In this document: positions 1 to 8,443 of the stretch, one piece after another
Layout of the letters: each line of letters opens with the position of its first letter
How positions within the stretch are numbered: the stretch's first letter is position 1
Origin: Oehlia diaphana
Taxonomy: Eukaryota > Glomeromycota > Glomeromycetes > Glomerales > Glomeraceae
NCBI GenBank assembly: GCA_003833135.1
Contig: QZLH01000503.1
Span: 63,219-73,661, forward strand
Length of the DNA: 10,443 nucleotides
Direction: 5' to 3'
The notes under the pieces: model-generated
Told to the model about the DNA's origin: nothing
Seen by the model: only the letters and a program-made list of their open reading frames with translations
The model's database searches: none
Translations under genes and position numbers: made by a program

Positions 1-1376
1 AAAGTACAACCTAACCCCGAGAAACCGAAAGATTTTATATCTCACAAGCTTTTCTGGGAGCGAACAGGTTTCAAAGGTGCATATTAAAAAATATTTTTAG
101 TATCTATTAATTATTTTAATATAAATTAATATATTTACTTGATATTAGATCCTTATACTGTTCAAGAACAACAAGAATTTACAAAATGCGATCATGAATG
201 CCCCGATGAAAAGCATCATAAATCTCAAGGATCAAGTGCTCCAACTAAATCATTTTGCGAATTACAACTTTTCCATGTTCCGCTTAGTCCAAGTTCAAAT
301 CCTCCAAACGGTTATGGGTATATATCTTTAGATGGACATCATTTTAATTGTGAAAATCCAAGTACACGTGAAGCCGCTTTTCATATTATTTTTGCATTGG
401 ATCGTTCGGGATCTATGAGTTTCAATGATAAGAGGCCGATTCCAAACTTTCCAATTTACAATAATTTAATACAAAATCATAATAATAGGACTGGTGCAGT
501 TTATCAAGCGGTAATATTAAGCATATGATTTTGCAAAGTCTTTCTTAGTTTTAAACAAGTAAATTTTTTAATATAGGTATATCAATTTATGGAAGCACGC
601 ATAAATTCTGCAAGGGCAAATCAAAATCAAGTGTCATCAGCTATGCGTGATAGTGTTTCGTTAATCTTATTTGACCATGAGGTTTCTAATTTTATATTTG
701 AATTTAATTCATATTTGGTTATATTACTAAAGTAAATTAATAAATTGTAGGTTACTGTTCCATTTGAAAATCGAGATTTAACAGATCCAAAAGATTTGTT
801 AAATTCAATGCTCCAACACCAAGCTCGCGGCGGAACAAGTTTTGATCTTGCGATTCAGAAAGCTGGATTTTTGATTACAAAATATTTTGATAATTCAAAG
901 TAATAGTTTGAAATTTTGTAGGTTAAAAATATAAATACTCTTTACTCATTCAATATAATGATTTTTTTTATAGAGCAAATATTGTTATCTTCTTATCCGA
1001 TGGACTATGCGGTGTTCCAGCAAATCAACTTCATACTATTTGTAATCAAAATAAAACGAGGGGGTAATTTATTATTTTATTTATTTTGTATTTTTCTCAA
1101 ATAAAGAAAATTTATTTTTAATTAAACCGAATAATCTTTGAAAATTTCAGATCTCCGTTATATCTTTATACGGTACTATTTAGCAGTGAATCACAAAGTC
1201 ATTCTTTAGAAGAAATGGCGAAGATTGCACAATCTTATCATCCTGCAAATACTTCATCGGGAGCTCTACGATGTCAGTTTACTCGTACTGTTAATGAAGT
1301 TAATTTAGTTAACCATTTCACTGGGGTGGCAGAAAGTTTAAGAAAACATAAACCGGCTTTGTTAAAGAAGAGTTAG
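1..1376 (+). CDS. VWA-domain protein, C-terminal part (5'-truncated by window edge)
   Basis: Six exons, 1-76, 149-510, 577-681, 751-899, 974-1063 and 1151-1376, join in frame into 335 codons plus TAG. All five introns (66-87 bp) are GT-AG. The fragment begins mid-protein. A Cys/His patch (CDHECPDEKHH, residues about 38-48 of the fragment) precedes a von Willebrand factor A domain at about residues 100-310. The MIDAS metal-ion site looks complete: DRSGSMS (D110, S112, S114), the Thr in GGTSF (T210) and the Asp in FLSDG (D240). VWA domains with an intact MIDAS usually bind a protein partner through a divalent cation. No signal peptide or membrane segment is visible in this part, so an intracellular protein is plausible but unproven. 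The protein ends about 70 residues after the core with a basic tail (KPALLKKS). The missing N-terminus may resemble gene B downstream; that is inference. The exon structure and VWA call are firm; the function is unknown. Confidence 0.88.
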
Positions 1377-1622
1377 AGAAGAATCTTATTTTGTAAACAT
1401 ATTCAGGCAAATTTTTCTAGAATTACAGATATTTTCTTGATAGAATACATATTTCATGTAATGTTAGTAAGAAATTTATAATACTCAATGTTATTTTTTC
1501 GATAACATTTTTTCTTTCACGTGCTCGCGAATTATTATTACTATTGAAGAAATTTGAAAATGAGATAGTTTAGTTTATTCTTTTTTAAGCCCGTCATGAT
1601 CTTTATTGAAACGTAAAAATTG

Positions 1623-1628
1623 AATAAA
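1623..1628 (+). terminator. Possible polyadenylation signal (AATAAA)
   Basis: A canonical AATAAA lies 247 bp after the stop codon of the VWA gene, in non-coding sequence. Such hexamers arise often by chance in AT-rich DNA, and fungal poly-A signals are degenerate, so this is only a candidate. Confidence 0.25.
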
Positions 1629-2190
1629 AAAGAATATGGCCCAGCAAATTTGTAGAACGCAGTAACCTGAGAGAAAATTCATCACTATTTTTCATTTAGC
1701 TTCATTATTAAACTCCACAATTATATAATTTTCGGTAGTGGGTAACTCGTATATTGAATTTTATGTTCTATAAACTGTCATCTTATCCGTCGGGAAGATT
1801 ATATCATTGAATGATAAAGGTTTTCCTTTTTTTGTCGAATTGGGAAACAACAATGAGTCATGATTTAAATTTTTTCTAGATTATCAAAGCAACTTTTAGT
1901 AATAATTTGATAAATTTGATCATTGGCTTTAATTTAAAGCTAATAGTGATTAGTTTATTTAGTGTGCGAGTATTAACTAAGCCTCAAGCGAAAATTTTAG
2001 TCATAAAATAATATAATAATAAAAAAGTTCATTTTTGGTAACCAAATTTGTTGTAAGATATCACTTTCTTTTATAAAAGCGTACTAATTAAATGAATTCA
2101 AACAATCGTATCTATTCTAGCTTGGTAGTGACTATTAACCGCTCATCATGAGAAATTTTTGAGGGGAGAGTAACTTTATGAGTTATAACG

Positions 2191-2211
2191 TATAAAAAAA
2201 CTTTATATAAA
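2191..2211 (+). promoter_or_regulatory. TATA-like tracts upstream of the giant GTPase gene
   Basis: TATAAAAA at 2191-2198 and TATATAAA at 2204-2211 lie 67-87 bp before the proposed ATG at 2278. The spacing suits a TATA box with a short 5' UTR. In AT-rich DNA the match could be coincidental. A possible 3' splice site (TTCAG, 2271-2275) just before the ATG would instead place the promoter further upstream, with an intron in the 5' UTR. Confidence 0.35.
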
Positions 2212-2277
2212 GGAGTTATCTTCAGAATAAAATCCTTTTAACCGACTTATAATTTCGGTTTTCAAAGAAATTCAGTT

Positions 2278-5200
2278 ATGCAAATCACTAATTCTGCCCA
2301 ACTTCCCGATAATTTTGGTAAGAATTTGAAGTTAATAATCATGTGATAACATGTGATATTAAATTTGGTTGTTTTTCCATTCAGAATATCAGGAAGATGA
2401 AGATATAAATGACTCTGCTATTCTTATCGATCCTTTATTACCATCTGCAAGTATTCCTTTAGAACAACAGCAAACCAACATCGAACATAAAAATCTTTCA
2501 AATATACAGGATGGAATTGAAATCAAAGCTCCTTCGCCTCAATTAGTAAATAATGACGTCGAAAATCAATCGGTTAATTTACTTCAACAAAATATAAATC
2601 AAATTATGAGTATGAATATGAATCTTTTCAACAGTAGTAACATGCAAAGATCGGAAGATCAAAGACTCTCAGACCAAGTTCAGAATAAAGATAACTTAAT
2701 CTCTCATGATCTTAATAAAATTATGAGTTTTTCCAGTGAAAACTCTCAAAATGATCATCAAATTTATGAAAATGCTATAAATTTCCGAGCTGATGGAATT
2801 TTGTCAAAAGAATCTCGAGACCAAAATGTAATTCCAATAGGCATTGACGAAATAACGAATACGGACATATTCACTATCAAAAATGAAACTGAGATGCAAA
2901 AGAAATCTCCTGATTCAGCAATTGGATCAACATCAGCTCATTTTAATAACAGTTCGATGGTAGAAGTTAATTTTGGAGATATTAAGAATAAAATTGATTC
3001 TAAGGAAAATATCCGTAAAATTCTCGAAAATAAAAATTATTCGAGTACCAAAATTAAATATGGTAAAGATTTGGCTGAATGTATTCCCGGGTTATATCGC
3101 TTGTTAGATTTATGTAAGGACGACGGTTCGAATGGACTTGGTATGTTCTTATTATTATTTAACAATTGCTAGTTTCTGCATATCATGACACATTTTGTTA
3201 TTTATTTAGTTGACAAAATAATAATCTCTAAGGACTCCTTAAAGAAGCTATGCAACGATATGGTTCCATACAGTTTTAAGTCTATTTCTGACATTAACTT
3301 TACAAAACTGAATTCGATTTCGTTTCGCCTTGTTGGATGTTACGGAAATCATACTTTGATTGCAAAACTATTGTTAAATAAAAATATTATTAACCAACAA
3401 ATGTATGTAATTTATTCACAATAAAAAAAAAAAAAAATAAGTTTATTAATTATAATAATGAATATTAACTATCCTTGTCATTTAGACACGATTTTCTTAT
3501 AGTTCCACAATCTTCCACGAACAATGCAAATCAATCTTCCTTACGTCCCGGTATTTACTTATTAGTTGTAAATCCAGATTTAGGCTTAGTTATTCATTGG
3601 CCTGAAACGGGGTGTTATGAGGAAAATGTTTCTCCGCAACATAAAAAGAACATGACTAATCTTCATAGGTATTTTATGAGTTGATGATTTATTCACGTGA
3701 TAATCTAGTTCATAATTACAATTTATCAAATACTGTAGATATTTGACAAAGCTTACCGACAATCAACTTTGCCTTATGAGTGATAAGGATTTGGAAAGTT
3801 TTGATTGGCATTTGGACAATTCCGATGTCGATTCTGACGATGATGATGGCGCCAGCTATGAATTCGAAGTTAAGAAAAGTCAAGAAGAACAAGAAGATTT
3901 TAAAATTCATCCAGGCTTTAAGGTTCTTTTTGAGTAACTTTATTATACTGCAAATTAAATCTTTCCTTGAAAATTAATCTAAATTAATTAATTATAGGTA
4001 AATTTATCTGATAACGTCGAAACCGAAATAAATAACAATATACAAGATGATGTACCATTATATCCAATTGGTAATTTATATAATTTGTAGTACCTTTAAG
4101 TTTTGATACATATTAAAAAATATATATATATTTTTTATAATAGTGGTCGAATCAACAACAAATCAATCATTTGTAACTCGCAAGATGATGAAAACAGCTA
4201 AAACATTAAGTAAAAGCACCTTAACTTTTTCGGCGAGTGTACTTTCTACTGTTTCTACAGAACTTTATAAAAAGCTTCAAGGGCGTAGTTTATATATTAA
4301 TCGTGAATCAATGGATATGAAACAATTGGAATTATTGATTAACAACGGATTCAAAACGGAGAATGAACTTTTAAAACCATTTCATGATGCAATAACCGCT
4401 GCGAAATCACAAATAGAAGTAAAGAAAAATCAAGAAAAAGATGCAGTGAAAAGAGATGCAGAGATCATTTCCAAGATGGCATGGAAGAAATTAGAAGATT
4501 CTTACAGGTATTGCAATAATAAATATATAAAAATGTTGAAATTTTATTTTTATAATAATATAATTTTTTAGTATAATCGAGTCAAAAATTAATGGCGGAA
4601 ACTCCGTCTCTCAAGAAAAACATAAAGATAGAATTATCAGTGAAGAAGGTAATAATAAAATACTTTCCGAAATTCGAAATTCAAAATATTTACCATTAAT
4701 ATTTTTAAAAAAATTTAGATGTTAACAGTATTCAATCAAAATATCCCAAGATCGAAGAGACAATTAAGGAAAAAATAAAAATTAATTCTCAAACTTGGTA
4801 TAAGCTGAAAAAGAGATATGCTTTAGCATGTATTGTTTTATTTCAAGTTCTCAACTTATCTTCAGACAACGACAAATCAGGAAAAATTGCAGAATCGGCT
4901 ATTCAAGATTTTTATAATATGTTTGTTGATAAAGAGAATGATATATACGCACTAGTTAAAAAATATGAACGGCAATCTCTCTTTTTTTCTATATTATCCA
5001 CAATCCGAGAGAAAATTACATTTGATTATTCACGCATAAATCAAATTGAGGAGAAATGTAAAAATTTTGCCAAAAACAAACCAGATTCTGAGTTTGTTCG
5101 AGACCTTATAGATTCTCAATTTTTTGGAAAATTTATCGATATAAAAGAAAAAGTAGTGAAGACTTTCTTGAACGAATACCAAAAGTGGAAAAAAGACACT

Positions 5201-8200
5201 TTCCCAGATAATGTCAGAGAAATTGTTCCAAAATATTCCTTTAACAAACAATTAATGGATAGAATAAATGAAGAATATTCTCGAGAAAGAAAAGAAATTG
5301 AGAATCGTGAATTCGAAAGAATCTGTAATAAATTAGAAGAAAAATACCATGATGGGTTAGTTATATGAAATCATGATTAATTTATTGTATCTTCTCAAGT
5401 GATTAATCATTATGATTATTTTTAGACCCCTACGTTTGAATATATTAAATGTTACTACAGGTAAATAAATGATTAAAATCAATTGTCTAAAACTTTATAA
5501 TACTCCAATCTTTTTTAACAGATGATCGGTATGGAAAGTCTTTCCGCTTAATTCACGAGTTAGAAACAACTCAACCAAATCAATTAAAAATAACTATTTA
5601 CGAGACATCATTAGAACAGTCAGATGTATTACAAATTCAAGATAATGAACTTTATATACCAACTCCTATTTTGTCTTCGCGTCAATGTGGCATCACTTTT
5701 CAAATTGATCCTGCAGTTTACGATTTCAGGTAAATAATATTTTTTTTTATTACGTTAATAATGTTAATAATAACATTATTAATATTATTATTTATAATTA
5801 CAGAAAAATATCTCAATTCGATAATCGTAAATTTCTTCTCGTACTTTACAATAAAAAAGAGAAAAGAATTGAAATATTCTTTGATACCGCCCAACGATTA
5901 GCACAAAATTTTAAATCGTATTCAATTAAAACGTTTAAAACATTGAATATAGATGACAATTTTATTATGGCAATTAATGAGCCAAGAGAATTAATTGCTA
6001 TATATAATACAAAAGAAGTTAAGGTATTTATTAAAGAAAAAAAAAGAGACAAATTATTTATTAATTAAATATTTTCTTGTTAATTAAATTTTTTTTTTTT
6101 TTAAAAAAAAATAAATAGTTAAATGTATTTTCTTTTGGTGATAATCGGTCAAATTTGTACGGACGTAATGCAAATATTCAGTTATTGCAGTGGTATAATA
6201 ATAATATACCAAATATAAAATATTTCCTCTTTATTAAAGATTCTGAGGAATTGTGTTTTGTTGAAAAAAGTGGTCGAGCACGTATTTTTAATCTTGTGAA
6301 TCAGCAATTCCGACCGGCAATTTGTAATCTTCCGTCAAATACAATAAACGTTTTAAGTTCCCCCGATGGCTCTTGCATTGTAGCATTTACGAAAGAAAAC
6401 ATAGCAGTTGATAACCTTACTGATAGTGATGAAGAAAGTGGTGAAAAAAGCGAAGAAGAAACCGAATCGACTTCTGATAAAGCTGATGTCAATGACGTTA
6501 AGGAACTGTGCCGTGCCTATGTTTATTTTTGTTCAAATTTTGGAGATTCTGTTAGTAAAAGTACGTGATTTTTAAATGTTTGTTATATATATTTAAATTT
6601 ATACGAATTACGCTTACTACTTTATTTTATAGTAATTGATTTACCACCGAACCTTCGATATTTGGAATTTTTAGAATTCACTTGTATTAATAAATGTCAA
6701 ACTCATTTGATGTCACTTGACTTACAAAATGGATGGTTTAACTCTGCAATAATCAAAATTACACTTGAGAAAACTCAATATCGTTTTCAAGAACGCACGC
6801 AAAGACAATCTATCGGACGTGTGAAATTAATTAATCCTTCTCTTATTGAAGGGCAAAATACACACTTTAAAAGAAGTGTTCAAGTTGGCGAAAATATTGT
6901 AATAATGGGAGTAAAGTACAGTATAATCAAAGTTCTTTCGGACACAAAATTAAAGGTTGCCGGTAATTCTAAACCATCAAATGGATTTGATAAATGGACC
7001 GATTTCCGTATTGAACCTAAGACAAAACTAAATGGTCTTATTGATGCCTATAAATTAATGTTTGATAAGTATCCAGTTGAAAATTGTATTGATCCTGGGC
7101 AGAATCGTCCTCTTAGTTTAAAAATAGTTTTAGATGATGTTGATGATGATATCGAAAAATACGGCGATAAATTTGAAGATTATATCATCGAAATATTTGA
7201 AAATTTGAAACGTTCTACAAAAAAACCCGCCTCGATATTAAAAAAGTTTTCTACTTCAGTTATTACTTTCCAAGAACTTGATATTGAAAATGCGAAGTTT
7301 CAGGAAAAATTTTCAACAGAATATGAATTGGGCGAATGGGTTATTCAACTTTGTTGTTTAATTCCTATACAAATTGCTGTCGCAAAAAACAATTTATTTC
7401 AGCCACTTAGAGATGGATTATCTTCGAATGAGATTGACCAGGTTGAATTTGATGATGGTTATGGTCATCATGTAGATAGTATAACGAAAAACATCTCTTT
7501 TGGATGGTACGAGGGAATTTTCAAACACTTTGGGGATAAAAAAATTAAAGTTGTTTCTAGTATGGGCGAACAATCATGTGGAAAATCATTCATGCTAAAT
7601 CATCTTGTTGGAACTACCTTTGACGGTTCTGCAATGGTAAATACAATATTCCCCCTTTTTTAAAAAAATCTTTTAATAAAACCTATTTTTTCATTTTAGC
7701 GTTGCACTGAAGGTGTATGGATGTCGTTAGGTAATGCTTTAATCAATTTATTTATGTTCTGTACTTCAGTTCCTTTATTGAAAGTTACCACTTTATTATT
7801 TTGTAGTAAATACAAATGAATATATTTATGTTGCACTTGACTTTGAAGGCTTAAAATCTCTAGAGAGAACTCCACAAGAAGGTACATTTACAATTTTATT
7901 ATGAATACACAAAACTATATTTTTACGGGCCAGTTGGAATAACCAATTTTTTTTCTTTAGATTTATTTTTAACACTTTTTAACACAGTCGTATCAAATCT
8001 CATACTCTTTAAGGTAGACATTTTTAGTAATTTATTACTTCTTATGATAAATTATTATTAATATAAATTATAACTTCAAACAGAATCAATTTGTGATAAA
8101 TAGGGATATGTCAACAATGTTTCAACGGTTTCAAGATGGTGCAACGCTATTTGAGTCTGACTCGAAAATATTTCAAGTATTAGTTAACCATTTTTATCTT

Positions 8201-8382
8201 CCAAAAAAAATTGAGTTTATTAATGGTTTTTAATGATTTTAGGCAAAATTATGTATTATAATAAAAGATGTACCCAAAAATGATAAAGATGAAATTGTTA
8301 GAGAATTTAGATCAAAATTTTCTCAAATAGTTTCGGAGGTATATTGATCTTTCATTATTGTTCACTATTTTTTTTTTTTATT

Positions 8383-8443
<61 letters not shown>

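Larger units (their letters stand above)
1377..2277. other. Intergenic region between the two plus-strand genes
   Basis: About 900 bp without a convincing coding segment on either strand. It is AT-rich with frequent stops in all frames. It should hold the 3' UTR of the VWA gene and the promoter and 5' UTR of the giant GTPase gene. Visible elements are a possible poly-A signal at 1623, TATA-like tracts at 2191-2211, and a short imperfect dyad (TTTGGT, one base, ACCAAA) near 2036-2048. I see no tRNA-like or transposon-like structure. Confidence 0.7.
5426..6780 (+). other. Beta-propeller-like region with an acidic insert (exons 10-14 start)
   Basis: Residues about 840-1190. At least four units of 40-50 residues alternate hydrophobic strands with turns, as in WD40-type blades: ISQFDNRKFLLVLYNKKEKR, then LNIDDNFIMAINEPRELIAI, then IKYFLFIKDSEELCFVEKSG, then INVLSSPDGSCIVAFTKE. 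The closing Trp-Asp pairs of classical WD40 repeats are absent. A strongly acidic insert (DSDEESGEKSEEETES, near 6420-6480) sits in a loop after one blade. Propellers mostly act as protein-binding platforms. The call rests on pattern only. Confidence 0.5.

Noticed and set aside
1377..2277. A third gene in the gap between the two genes
   Set aside because: All six frames have frequent stops and no pair of splice sites restores a domain-like reading.
3185..3684. Short plus-strand ORFs (3185-3424 and 3475-3684) as separate genes
   Set aside because: Their cores are exons 3 and 4 of the giant gene. The GT-AG junctions join them in frame, while their ends as free ORFs run into intron sequence.
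3716..3910. Minus-strand ORFs (3716-3910, 5030-5251, 5846-6052, 6301-6492, 7696-7887, 8454-8660)
   Set aside because: All are antisense to well-supported plus-strand exons, are short, show no domain, and several are hydrophobic shadows of Lys/Glu-rich coding sequence.
3780..3977. Plus-strand ORF 3780-3977
   Set aside because: It is a frame-shifted shadow of exon 5 and crosses the intron starting at 3923.
4851..4920. Membrane helix near residue 660 (YALACIVLFQVLNL)
   Set aside because: About 14 hydrophobic residues flanked by charges fit an amphipathic or buried helix better than a membrane span.
8384..8442. Poly-T run as the poly-A tail of a minus-strand retrotransposed copy
   Set aside because: No target-site duplication or coding sequence is present beside it, and it sits wholly inside a short intron between two in-frame exons.
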